Assembly: GCA_002438305.1 (NCBI GenBank)
Contig: DJUI01000035.1
Coordinates: 2,279-8,768 of the forward strand
Reading direction: 5' to 3'
DNA: 6,490 nucleotides
Origin: Staphylococcaceae bacterium UBA6286
GTDB taxonomy: Bacteria > Bacillota > Bacilli > Staphylococcales > Staphylococcaceae
Part shown: piece by piece, positions 1 to 6,403 of the stretch
How the letters are laid out: the number at the start of each line of letters is the position of its first letter
How positions within the stretch are numbered: the first letter of the stretch is position 1
Program-made: the position numbers and the translations under genes
Notes under the pieces: generated by a model
The model's database searches: none
What the model saw: the letters and a program-made list of their open reading frames with translations, nothing else
Told to the model about the DNA's origin: nothing

Positions 1-1
1 A

Positions 2-997
2 AACATTCCGTCAGCCATACTGCTCGTCAATAATCATGGGGATGTCGTGGTCAGCAATGACACGTATAACCGTCTGTTCAACAATGACGGCCCTTCCTTG
101 AAAGGAAATTACGAAGAGGCTATCAATTATCCGGCTATCAACCGAATGATCAAGGAAGCCATCGCCACTGAAAAGACGATCAATGAAGCCGTTGAAATCA
201 AAATTAACGTCCATCAAAAATATTTTGATGCGGCTGTCGTTCCCGTGCTATCCAAAACCCGCAAAAAATTAGAAGGGATTGTCATCGTGCTGCATGATAT
301 TACGCAGTTGAAAACATTGGAACAGATGCGCAAAGATTTCGTGGCCAATGTCTCTCATGAACTGAAAACACCGATTACATCCATTAAAGGATTCTCTGAG
401 ACATTGCTTGACGGTGCGAAGAACGACCCGGATTCATTGGATATGTTCTTGAATATCATATTGAAGGAGGCGAATCGCATTCAAGTGCTTGTCAGTGAAC
501 TGCTCGAACTGTCAAAAATTGAACGGACGAGTCATCTTCAGTTATCTCCTGTCAATATGGCTGATAAGGTGGCAAACTGTATTGAAGTGGTTCAGCAGCT
601 GGCATTAAAAAAACACATTGATATTAAGCTGAATATGGAACCGGATGTCTACATACTGGCTGAGCCGAGCAAATTGAAGCAGGTCATCATCAATCTGCTG
701 TCAAATGCCATCAATTACTCTTTTGAAAACAATAGCATTGAGGTTACCGTGCGACAAAGTGAAGGCGCATCCATCCTTGAAATTAAGGATTACGGTATTG
801 GAATTTCTGAAGAGGAGCAGGTCCGTATATTTGAACGCTTCTACCGGGTTGATAAAGCGCGCAGCAGAGATAGCGGTGGTACGGGTCTTGGGCTCGCAAT
901 CGTCAAACACATCGTGGAAGTATTTAACGGTGAGATTGAAGTGGAGAGTCAGCCGGGTGAAGGATCGACATTCCGAGTCAAATTCAAATCACTATAA
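2..997 (+). CDS. phoR: Phosphate sensor histidine kinase PhoR, 3' part (5' end outside window)
   Basis: This is the C-terminal 331 residues of a membrane sensor kinase; the frame is open from the first base, so the start lies upstream. The visible part opens inside a PAS domain (AILLVNNHGDVVVSND, ending near LHDITQL). A HisKA dimerisation domain follows, with H-box FVANVSHELKTPITS; the phosphoacceptor His is encoded at 356-358. The HATPase_c domain shows an N-box (LLSNAINYS, Asn at 704-706), G1 box DYGIGI (788-805), F-box IFERFYRVDKA and G2 box GGTGLGLAI (from 875). All catalytic motifs are intact. The PhoR family autophosphorylates on His and passes phosphate to the regulator PhoP under phosphate limitation. 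The transmembrane and extracellular parts, about 220 residues in relatives, are missing because of the window edge. The PhoR assignment rests on PAS-HisKA-HATPase architecture plus polA directly downstream, as in Bacillus and Staphylococcus; WalK/ResE-type kinases are similar but sit elsewhere. Confidence 0.93.
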   Translation, partial: NIPSAILLVNNHGDVVVSNDTYNRLFNNDGPSLKGNYEEAINYPAINRMIKEAIATEKTINEAVEIKINVHQKYFDAAVVPVLSKTRKKLEGIVIVLHDITQLKTLEQMRKDFVANVSHELKTPITSIKGFSETLLDGAKNDPDSLDMFLNIILKEANRIQVLVSELLELSKIERTSHLQLSPVNMADKVANCIEVVQQLALKKHIDIKLNMEPDVYILAEPSKLKQVIINLLSNAINYSFENNSIEVTVRQSEGASILEIKDYGIGISEEEQVRIFERFYRVDKARSRDSGGTGLGLAIVKHIVEVFNGEIEVESQPGEGSTFRVKFKSL

Positions 998-998
998 C

Positions 999-1026
999 TT
1001 TATCAAATCTTTACAATGGCTTAACA
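999..1026 (+). promoter_or_regulatory. Candidate PhoP box: three hexamers spaced 11 bp apart
   Basis: Starting two bases after the phoR stop, TTTATC (999-1004), TTTACA (1010-1015) and TTAACA (1021-1026) recur with exact 11-bp start-to-start spacing. The PhoP consensus in Bacillus is TT(A/C/T)A(C/T)A repeated with about 5 bp between hexamers. The second and third hexamers match fully and the first misses only its last base. The run would cover about -60 to -33 relative to a start inferred from the TATAAT at 1047-1052, the usual place for PhoP activation. The consensus is simple and AT-rich, so chance is possible. Confidence 0.5.
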
Positions 1027-1043
1027 TATGACGGTGATACAGC

Positions 1044-1052
1044 TGTTATAAT
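1044..1052 (+). promoter_or_regulatory. Extended -10 promoter downstream of the Pho box
   Basis: TGTTATAAT is a perfect TATAAT -10 (1047-1052) with the TGn extension at 1044-1046. No good -35 hexamer sits 16-18 bp upstream; the closest candidate, TTAACA at 1021-1026, is 20 bp away. That suits an activator-dependent or extended -10 promoter. Transcription would start near 1059, only about 20-25 nt before the terminator hairpin at 1080. It would therefore yield a short leader RNA, or polA mRNA only by read-through. Confidence 0.5.
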
Positions 1053-1079
1053 GTACTCAGACCCCTTCATTTTGAAGAG

Positions 1080-1116
1080 ACAACAGAGGCGCATTTATGC
1101 GTCTCTTTGTTTTTGG
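1080..1116 (+). terminator. Intrinsic terminator between phoR and polA
   Basis: AGAGGCGCA (1085-1093) pairs with TGCGTCTCT (1098-1106) around a TTTA loop, with one G-U pair. The stem extends through ACAA (1080-1083) with TTGT (1107-1110), leaving C1084 bulged. A T-rich tract follows at 1107-1114, and a second run of seven T lies at 1121-1127. This is a strong rho-independent terminator that should end phoPR transcription. A weaker hairpin, CTTCA-TTT-TGAAG (1065-1077), stands just upstream. Confidence 0.85.
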
Positions 1117-1144
1117 TCTATTTTTTTAGCTTCTATTTAAGATG

Positions 1145-1153
1145 TGTTAAAAT
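1145..1153 (+). promoter_or_regulatory. Likely polA promoter, extended -10
   Basis: TGTTAAAAT gives a TAAAAT -10 (1148-1153) with a TGn extension. The position 17 bp upstream (1125-1130, TTTAGC) is a poor -35. The predicted start near 1160 falls inside the 10-bp palindrome TAGATATCTA (1155-1164), just before the Shine-Dalgarno sequence. The leader would be about 17 nt. Because the terminator lies upstream, a promoter here is needed for efficient polA-mutM-coaE transcription. Confidence 0.55.
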
Positions 1154-1163
1154 ATAGATATCT

Positions 1164-1171
1164 AAAGGAGG
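1164..1171 (+). promoter_or_regulatory. Ribosome binding site that fixes the polA start
   Basis: AAAGGAGG is a near-perfect Shine-Dalgarno sequence 5 nt before the ATG at 1177. It settles the start: an in-frame GTG at 1144 would add 11 residues, but it lies upstream of this site and upstream of the inferred transcription start. Confidence 0.9.
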
Positions 1172-1176
1172 CACTT

Positions 1177-3786
1177 ATGAGCGAAAAACTAATATTAATT
1201 GACGGTAACAGTTTGGCATTTCGAGCGTTTTATGCCCTGCCGCTGCTGAAGAATACTGCTGGTATTCATACGAATGCGGTGTATGGTTTCACTTTGTTAC
1301 TTGAAAAAATCATCAAAGACGAACAGCCGACGCACTTCTTAGTGGCATTTGATGCCGGTAAGACAACGTTCCGCCACGAGACATACAAAGATTATAAAGG
1401 CGGAAGACAGAAGACGCCTCAAGAACTCAGCGAGCAGTTTCCGTATATTCGAAAACTTGTTGAAGCCTACCATATCAAGCACTATGAGCTGCCGAACTAC
1501 GAAGCTGATGATATTATCGGCACGCTGTCAAAAGAAGCGACTGCTGCGGGAATGGAGACGATCATCATTACTGGAGACCGCGATTTGACTCAGCTCGTCA
1601 ATGATCATGTCTCTGTTTATTATACAAAAAAAGGTGTCACTGATATCGATCATTATACTCCTGAATTTGTTCACGAGAAATATGGATTTGGACCTGACAA
1701 GATTACCGACTTGAAAGGTCTGATGGGAGATACATCGGATAATATTCCGGGTGTACCGGGAGTCGGAGAAAAAACGGCGGTCAAACTGCTGCTTGAGTAT
1801 GGCACAGTTGAAGCGGTCATCGCTCATCTTGATGATATCAAGGCGAAGAAGCTGAATGAGAATTTGACGAACCATCAAGCCGATGCATTGATGAGTAAGC
1901 AGCTTGCAACTATTAATCAAGAGGCGCCGATTGAAGTGACGCTGAGCGATACGAAACTGACCGATCATTCAAACGATAAAAAGATCGAACTGTTTAAATC
2001 GCTGGAATTCAAGCAGATGCTGGATAACCTTGATGCACCGCCTCAAACAGAAGACGTGGTGGACATTGAACTGTCTTCCATTGATGACATTAACTTTGAC
2101 GGTCGGACCAGTATCTTTATTGACTGTTTCAAAGACAACTATTTGACGAATGACATCCTTCCGCTTGCCATCAGTGATGGACAGAAGACAGCGGTTGTTG
2201 CTGCTAACGACGTGTCGGAGCACCCGCAGCTGACAGCTTATTTAGCCGATCCATCCAAAGCAAAAGTGGTCTATGATGCTAAGAAGACGACAGTACTGTT
2301 AAACCGACTGGGCGCTGCGATTAGAGGCATTGAATTTGATATCACACTTGCAAGTTACTTGCTCGATCCATCGAATACTATTATCGATGTCGCTGAAATC
2401 GCTCGGCTTGAAGGGAAAAATGTCCCGTCAAATGATCAGATATTCGGTAAAGGAGCGAAGATGGCTGTGCCGTCAGATGACATCCTGAATGACTTCTTTG
2501 CGAAGCAGGCCGCGGCTGTGCTGGAACTTGCGGTGCTGTTAAAAGATAAGCTTGAACAAAATGAACAGCTGGCTCTGCATGATGAACTTGAACTGCCGCT
2601 CGCACTTGTGCTGGCTAAGATGGAGATGCAGGGCATTACCGTCAATAAAGATGAGCTGGTCATGATGCAGGATGAACTGAAAGGGCGCCTGGATACATTG
2701 GTCGCATCGATTCATGAACATGCGGGTCAAGCCTTCAATATTAATTCACCGAAACAGCTGGGTGTTGTGCTATTTGAAGACCTGCAGCTGCCGGTCATCA
2801 AAAAGACTAAAACAGGATATTCTACAGCTGTTGATGTACTGGAAGCCTTGCAAGGTAAACATCCGATAATCAATGATATCCTGATTTACCGTCAATTGTC
2901 TAAACTTCAATCAACTTATGTAGAAGGACTGCAGAAGATGATTGCTGATGACGGAAAAATTCATACGCGTTTCAACCAAGTTCTTGCTCAGACCGGCAGA
3001 TTGTCTTCTGTTGAACCGAATCTGCAGAATATTCCGATTCGACTTGAGGAAGGACGCAAAATCAGAAAAGCATTCACTGCCTCGCAGCCGGGATGGGTTA
3101 TTTTTGCAGCGGATTATTCACAGATTGAACTGCGGGTTCTTGCGCACATCACAGGAGATAAGAGCATGTCTGAAGCCTTTATCCATAATATAGACATTCA
3201 TACGAAGACAGCAATGGAAGTCTTCAATGTAGACAAAGATGAAGTAACAGCGAACATGCGTCGTCAGGCTAAAGCCGTAAATTTCGGTATTGTCTATGGC
3301 ATCAGTGATTATGGACTGAGTCAGTCGCTCGGTATTACAAGAAAAGCAGCGCAGAAATTCATCGATGATTATTTAGCAAGTTTTCCTGACGTTAAGCAAT
3401 ATATGGATGATATTATTCAACAGGCGAAGCAGGACGGCTATGTCTCTACATTGATGAAGCGCCGCCGCTACATTCCTGACATCACGTCACGCAACTTCAA
3501 TTTGAGAGGGTTCGCTGAACGGACGGCAATGAATACACCGATTCAAGGGAGTGCCGCTGATATTATCAAGCTTGCGATGGTGAACTATGACAAAGCAGTT
3601 GCAGACACCGCATTCAGTGCTAAGCTGTTATTGCAGGTGCATGATGAATTGATCTTTGAAGTGCCTGAAGAAGAAGTAGAGGCGTTCAGCCTATTCGTCA
3701 AAGATATAATGGAACAAGCATTACCGCTCGACGTACCGCTGTTAGTCGAGTCTGACTACGGCCAGTCTTGGTATGATGCGAAGTAG
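1177..3786 (+). CDS. polA: DNA polymerase I
   Basis: This 869-residue family A polymerase fills gaps in excision repair and removes Okazaki RNA primers. The N-terminal 5' nuclease (about 1-290) carries its acidic metal ligands: D9 (LIDGNSLAFRAFY), E109/D111/D112 (YEADDIIGTL), D134/D136 (TGDRDLTQL) and D185/D188 (GLMGDTSDNIPGVPGVGEKT). The middle domain (about 300-480) is a decayed 3'-5' exonuclease: the D-x-E motif reads D316-C-F, and although D388 (EFDITLASYLLDP) remains, no YxxxD motif is evident. It should not proofread, as in other Bacillus-type Pol I. The polymerase domain has motif A (D646, DYSQIELRVLAHITGD), motif B (R695, K699, F703, Y707 in RRQAKAVNFGIVYG) and motif C (H822-D823-E824, QVHDELIFEVP), offset by 59 from E. 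coli Pol I numbering. F703 is the residue linked to discrimination against dideoxynucleotides. Length matches Bacillus and Staphylococcus homologues. It leads the cluster with mutM and coaE. Confidence 0.98.
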   Translation: MSEKLILIDGNSLAFRAFYALPLLKNTAGIHTNAVYGFTLLLEKIIKDEQPTHFLVAFDAGKTTFRHETYKDYKGGRQKTPQELSEQFPYIRKLVEAYHIKHYELPNYEADDIIGTLSKEATAAGMETIIITGDRDLTQLVNDHVSVYYTKKGVTDIDHYTPEFVHEKYGFGPDKITDLKGLMGDTSDNIPGVPGVGEKTAVKLLLEYGTVEAVIAHLDDIKAKKLNENLTNHQADALMSKQLATINQEAPIEVTLSDTKLTDHSNDKKIELFKSLEFKQMLDNLDAPPQTEDVVDIELSSIDDINFDGRTSIFIDCFKDNYLTNDILPLAISDGQKTAVVAANDVSEHPQLTAYLADPSKAKVVYDAKKTTVLLNRLGAAIRGIEFDITLASYLLDPSNTIIDVAEIARLEGKNVPSNDQIFGKGAKMAVPSDDILNDFFAKQAAAVLELAVLLKDKLEQNEQLALHDELELPLALVLAKMEMQGITVNKDELVMMQDELKGRLDTLVASIHEHAGQAFNINSPKQLGVVLFEDLQLPVIKKTKTGYSTAVDVLEALQGKHPIINDILIYRQLSKLQSTYVEGLQKMIADDGKIHTRFNQVLAQTGRLSSVEPNLQNIPIRLEEGRKIRKAFTASQPGWVIFAADYSQIELRVLAHITGDKSMSEAFIHNIDIHTKTAMEVFNVDKDEVTANMRRQAKAVNFGIVYGISDYGLSQSLGITRKAAQKFIDDYLASFPDVKQYMDDIIQQAKQDGYVSTLMKRRRYIPDITSRNFNLRGFAERTAMNTPIQGSAADIIKLAMVNYDKAVADTAFSAKLLLQVHDELIFEVPEEEVEAFSLFVKDIMEQALPLDVPLLVESDYGQSWYDAK

Positions 3787-3790
3787 GAGG
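3785..3790 (+). promoter_or_regulatory. mutM ribosome binding site fused to the polA stop codon
   Basis: The polA stop TAG (3784-3786) supplies the first bases of the Shine-Dalgarno AGGAGG (3785-3790), which ends 5 nt before the mutM ATG at 3796. The arrangement suggests coupled or tightly linked translation and confirms the mutM start. Confidence 0.85.
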
Positions 3791-3795
3791 AAATC

Positions 3796-4668
3796 ATGCC
3801 GGAATTACCAGAAGTAGAACACGTCAAACGAGGGCTCAGTCCTAAGATTATTGGAGAAATCATTACAGGCGTCCATTTCTCAGAAAAAGTCACTGCCGGC
3901 AAATCTTCAGGGAAGCAGACGATTATTAAAGGCACGGACTTAGAGACATTTGAACGGAATATTATAGGGAGTACGATCAAAGCACTCGACCGCCGCAGTA
4001 AATATTTAATATTTACACTTGAAAATGAATGGCATGAACATTATATCATCAGTCATCTTGGAATGTCGGGTGCGTATTTTGTAGTGGACCAGCTTGAAGA
4101 TATCGGGATACCGAACTACATTAATCACTGGCATGTAGCAGTTCATCTGCAGTCAGGCAGGCAGCTGATCTACAGTGATATTAGACGGTTCGGTGAACTG
4201 AGATATATAGAGCGGCTTGAAGAGGCGACGCAAATTATGGCGATAGCTCCGGAACCATTTGACGATGAGGCGCTGGACTATTATTTGACTCAGCTGACAG
4301 CGTCAAAATGGCAGGGCAGGACTATCAAAGAAGCGATCATGAATCATTCAGTGGTGAGCGGCTGCGGCAATATATATGCCTGCGAAGCACTGCATCTCGC
4401 CCGCATCAATCCGAACAAAACAGTCAAGCGGATCGGTCGGGCGAAACGAATCGAATTGTTTCAGGCGATCGTACATGTTCTGAATGAAGGAATTAAATAC
4501 GGTGGCTCGTCTATATCCAGCTACCGGAATGTAGAGGGCAAGGAAGGCTTCATGCAGACGCGCTTCAATATATACGGCCGGAAAATATGCGCCACGTGCG
4601 GGGGACCAGTGTCTCAAAAGGTCATTGCAACACGCAATACACATTACTGCACACATTGTCAGAAGTAG
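3796..4668 (+). CDS. mutM: Formamidopyrimidine-DNA glycosylase (8-oxoguanine repair)
   Basis: This 290-residue bifunctional glycosylase and AP lyase excises 8-oxoguanine and ring-opened purines. The N-terminus MPELPEVEHV carries the catalytic Pro2, which attacks the sugar once Met is removed, and Glu3. Other family landmarks are the DNA-contacting Lys in DRRSKYLIF (K69), HLGMSG (M90), and DIRRFGELR (R130, R131, F132), which fills the space left by the flipped base. The helix-two-turn-helix Asn is N192 (GCGNIYACEAL). The C-terminal zinc finger is intact: C265-x2-C268-x16-C285-x2-C288, with R280 in the DNA-binding loop. Length is normal. The start is fixed by AGGAGG overlapping the polA stop, and only 9 nt separate the genes, so it is cotranscribed with polA, its partner in base excision repair. 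MutM rather than Nei is indicated by the DRRSKY and RRFGELR signatures and the Staphylococcaceae context. Confidence 0.97.
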   Translation: MPELPEVEHVKRGLSPKIIGEIITGVHFSEKVTAGKSSGKQTIIKGTDLETFERNIIGSTIKALDRRSKYLIFTLENEWHEHYIISHLGMSGAYFVVDQLEDIGIPNYINHWHVAVHLQSGRQLIYSDIRRFGELRYIERLEEATQIMAIAPEPFDDEALDYYLTQLTASKWQGRTIKEAIMNHSVVSGCGNIYACEALHLARINPNKTVKRIGRAKRIELFQAIVHVLNEGIKYGGSSISSYRNVEGKEGFMQTRFNIYGRKICATCGGPVSQKVIATRNTHYCTHCQK

Positions 4669-4672
4669 GTGG
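4667..4672 (+). promoter_or_regulatory. coaE ribosome binding site fused to the mutM stop codon
   Basis: AGGTGG, one mismatch from AGGAGG, begins inside the mutM stop TAG (4666-4668) and ends 5 nt before the ATG at 4678. Another ATG at 4674-4676 is out of frame with coaE and only 1 nt from the Shine-Dalgarno sequence, so it is not the start. The layout repeats that of the polA-mutM junction. Confidence 0.75.
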
Positions 4673-4677
4673 AATGA

Positions 4678-5280
4678 ATGAAAACTATTGGACTAACAGG
4701 TGGTATCGCAAGTGGTAAGTCAACGGTAGCTGAACTATTGAAAGGTTATGGGTTTGTTGTAGTGGATGCTGACGTTGCGAGCAGACAGGCTGTGGCGAAA
4801 GGGTCAGATGGCCTGCGTGAAGTTCAGGCGGTATTCGGAGAAGAAGCGGTGCTGAAGGGTGAAATGAATCGTCAATATGTCGGACAACTTGTATTTAGTG
4901 ACGCAGCTAAACGACGTCAATTAAATGAAATCATTCATCCACGCGTCAGAGAAATGATGGAGCAGGAGAAGCTGAAAGCGCTGCAAGCAGGCCATCACGT
5001 CATCATGGATATTCCGCTGTTGTTTGAAAATGGACTCGAATCAACAGTGGATGAAGTTTGGGTGGTTTACGTCCCTGAATCAGTGCAGCTTGAGCGCTTG
5101 AAGAAGCGCAACCAGCTGTCTACTGACGATGCAGCTGCACGCATCAGTTCACAGTTGTCGATTGAAGATAAAAAGGCACGTGCTGACGTGATCATCGATA
5201 ACAGTGGCACTCTTAAAGAGCTTCAACAGCAGGTAGAACGGCAAGTCGTACAGTTTTTTGAACGAAACGAAAAAAAATAA
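4678..5280 (+). CDS. coaE: Dephospho-CoA kinase
   Basis: This 200-residue P-loop kinase catalyses the last step of coenzyme A synthesis, phosphorylating the ribose 3'-OH of dephospho-CoA with ATP in the cytosol. Visible motifs are the Walker A loop G8-GIAS-GKST ([16 protein letters not shown]), the substrate-binding segment V-D30-A-D32, IIHP (H87-P88) in the lid region, the D111[10 protein letters not shown] block typical of CoaE, R156 in the AARISSQL helix, and the C-terminal [11 protein letters not shown] strand shared by the family. Length is normal. It starts 9 nt after mutM. In Bacillus, as I recall, ytaF lies between these two genes; it is absent here, as in Staphylococcus. No terminator follows, so some transcription may run into the gapB control region. 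A low-complexity tail (NEKK, rich in A) ends the gene. Confidence 0.97.
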   Translation: MKTIGLTGGIASGKSTVAELLKGYGFVVVDADVASRQAVAKGSDGLREVQAVFGEEAVLKGEMNRQYVGQLVFSDAAKRRQLNEIIHPRVREMMEQEKLKALQAGHHVIMDIPLLFENGLESTVDEVWVVYVPESVQLERLKKRNQLSTDDAAARISSQLSIEDKKARADVIIDNSGTLKELQQQVERQVVQFFERNEKK

Positions 5281-5281
5281 C

Positions 5282-5295
5282 GGAAACCGCTTCCA
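5282..5295 (+). promoter_or_regulatory. cre-like site (candidate CcpA operator) upstream of gapB
   Basis: GGAAACCGCTTCCA fits the cre consensus TGWAANCGNTNWCA except for the first base and one base on the right side, and keeps the central CG. It starts right after the coaE stop and covers the position of a -35 element for the TATACT at 5313-5318. CcpA binding here would repress gapB on glucose, which suits a gluconeogenic gene. With two mismatches, this is a candidate only. Confidence 0.4.
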
Positions 5296-5301
5296 TGGAC
5301 C

Positions 5302-5348
5302 CCTTATTGTGTTATACTATTGAAAACAAAAAGTATAACACAATAAGG
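5302..5348 (+). repeat. Perfect 17-bp inverted repeat; candidate paired CcpN operators before gapB
   Basis: CCTTATTGTGTTATACT (5302-5318) is an exact reverse complement of 5332-5348, with a 13-nt spacer (5319-5331). Each arm contains TGTGTTATACT, once on each strand, which fits at every position the TRTGHYATAYW consensus that I recall for CcpN, the Bacillus repressor of gapB and pckA. The left arm includes the extended -10 and the right arm ends in the first bases of the gapB Shine-Dalgarno sequence. There is no T-run after it, so it is not an intrinsic terminator. The operator role is inferred. Confidence 0.7.
5310..5318 (+). promoter_or_regulatory. gapB promoter, extended -10
   Basis: TGTTATACT combines TATACT (5313-5318) with a TGn extension. 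The -35 region (5290-5295, CTTCCA) is poor and overlaps the cre-like site. Transcription should start near 5325, in the spacer of the inverted repeat, so the gapB message would carry only the right arm. Confidence 0.65.
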
Positions 5349-5350
5349 AG
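5345..5350 (+). promoter_or_regulatory. gapB ribosome binding site, overlapping the right repeat arm
   Basis: AAGGAG ends 8 nt before the ATG at 5359. Its first four bases belong to the inverted repeat's right arm, so it is partly masked in any transcript containing both arms. An ATG at 5354-5356 is out of frame and too close, so 5359 is the start. Confidence 0.85.
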
Positions 5351-5358
5351 AAGATGAT

Positions 5359-6393
5359 ATGACGACGAGAGTGGCAATTAATGGTTTAGGTAGAATCGGT
5401 AGAATGGTATTCCGTGCTGCGGCATTGAATAACGAACTGGAGATTATAGCTATTAACGCAAGCTATCCATCTGAGACACTTGCCCATCTGATCAAATATG
5501 ATACGACTCACGGAAAATTTGAACTCGATGTTGAACCGTTTGACAATGGATTAAAAGTCAATGGTAAGGAAATTAAGCTTGTAGCTGAGCGTAATCCCGA
5601 ATTGCTGCCATGGCAGGAATTAAACATCGATATCGTTATTGAAGCGACTGGAAAATTCAATGATGCTGAGAAAGCTGCAGCCCATTTAACAGCAGGAGCT
5701 AAAAAAGTATTGTTAACAGCACCGGGTAAAGGAAATGTGCAGACGATTGTCCGTGGTGTCAACTGCAACCAGCTGGATGTGGAAACCTATGATGTCATTT
5801 CTAATGCATCATGCACAACCAACTGTCTGGCACCTGTTGTGAAAGTGTTGAACGAAACGTTCGGCGTCGACAATGGTCTGATGACTACTGTTCATGCCTA
5901 TACTAACGATCAGAAGAACTTGGATAATCCTCACAAAGACCTGCGGCGTGCACGTGCGTGCGCACAAAGTATCATTCCAACGTCAACAGGTGCTGCGAAA
6001 GCACTGTCATTAGTCCTGCCGGAATTAGAAGGTAAACTGCATGGCATGGCATTGCGTGTACCGACAACAAACGTCTCATTAGTCGACCTTGTCGTCGACT
6101 TGAAGCAGGATGTGACTGTTGAAGAAGTCAATGCAGCTTTTAAAGAAGCGAGTGAAGGCCCATTAAAAGGCATTCTTGATATCACTTTTGAACCATTGGT
6201 GAGTGTGGATTTCAATACCAACTCGATGTCGTCGATTGTTGATGGATTATCTACAATCGTGATGGGTAACCGCAAAGTAAAAGTACTGGCATGGTATGAC
6301 AATGAGTGGGGGTATTCAACGCGCGTCGTAGAACTTGCATCGATGGTAGGTCAGGCATTGAATACAACATCAGATGACTTAGTAGAAGCATAA
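5359..6393 (+). CDS. gapB: Glyceraldehyde-3-phosphate dehydrogenase, gluconeogenic GapB type
   Basis: This 344-residue enzyme interconverts glyceraldehyde-3-phosphate and 1,3-bisphosphoglycerate as a cytosolic tetramer. The Rossmann fold begins with INGLGRIGR (7-15). The catalytic Cys152 lies in SNASCTTNC and His179 in TTVHAYTNDQ; STGAAKA and the C-terminal WYDNEWGYS are present. GapB rather than glycolytic GapA is supported by the cofactor pocket AINASYPSETLAHLIKYD: N33-A-S replaces the Asp that NAD-specific enzymes use to bind the ribose hydroxyls, which favours NADP. It is also supported by overall resemblance to Bacillus GapB (NASCTTNCLAPVVKVL, NPHKDLRRARA) and by its place downstream of coaE. 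GapB works in the reductive, gluconeogenic direction. The operator-like sites upstream fit repression on sugars. It has its own promoter and terminator, so it is mainly a single-gene unit. Confidence 0.96.
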   Translation: MTTRVAINGLGRIGRMVFRAAALNNELEIIAINASYPSETLAHLIKYDTTHGKFELDVEPFDNGLKVNGKEIKLVAERNPELLPWQELNIDIVIEATGKFNDAEKAAAHLTAGAKKVLLTAPGKGNVQTIVRGVNCNQLDVETYDVISNASCTTNCLAPVVKVLNETFGVDNGLMTTVHAYTNDQKNLDNPHKDLRRARACAQSIIPTSTGAAKALSLVLPELEGKLHGMALRVPTTNVSLVDLVVDLKQDVTVEEVNAAFKEASEGPLKGILDITFEPLVSVDFNTNSMSSIVDGLSTIVMGNRKVKVLAWYDNEWGYSTRVVELASMVGQALNTTSDDLVEA

Positions 6394-6403
6394 AAATAGA
6401 TTG

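Noticed and set aside
705..1031. Plus-strand 108-residue open frame overlapping the end of phoR
   Set aside because: It is a shadow of phoR in another frame, with no ribosome binding site or recognisable domain.
1144..1176. Upstream in-frame GTG start for polA, adding 11 residues
   Set aside because: It lies within the -10 region and before the strong Shine-Dalgarno sequence at 1164-1171; MSEKLILIDGNS from 1177 matches the usual Pol I N-terminus.
1528..1968. Minus-strand open frame of 146 residues inside polA
   Set aside because: It is antisense to a highly conserved gene, has a Cys/Ile/Arg-rich composition typical of a shadow frame, and has no family features.
5302..5348. The gapB inverted repeat as an intrinsic terminator for coaE or as an IS end
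   Set aside because: No T-run follows on the + strand (the sequence continues AGAAGATG), there is no transposase or target duplication, and it coincides with promoter and operator motifs.
5931..6302. Minus-strand open frame of 123 residues inside gapB
   Set aside because: It is a shadow of the conserved gapB coding sequence, rich in Ser and Thr, with no motif.
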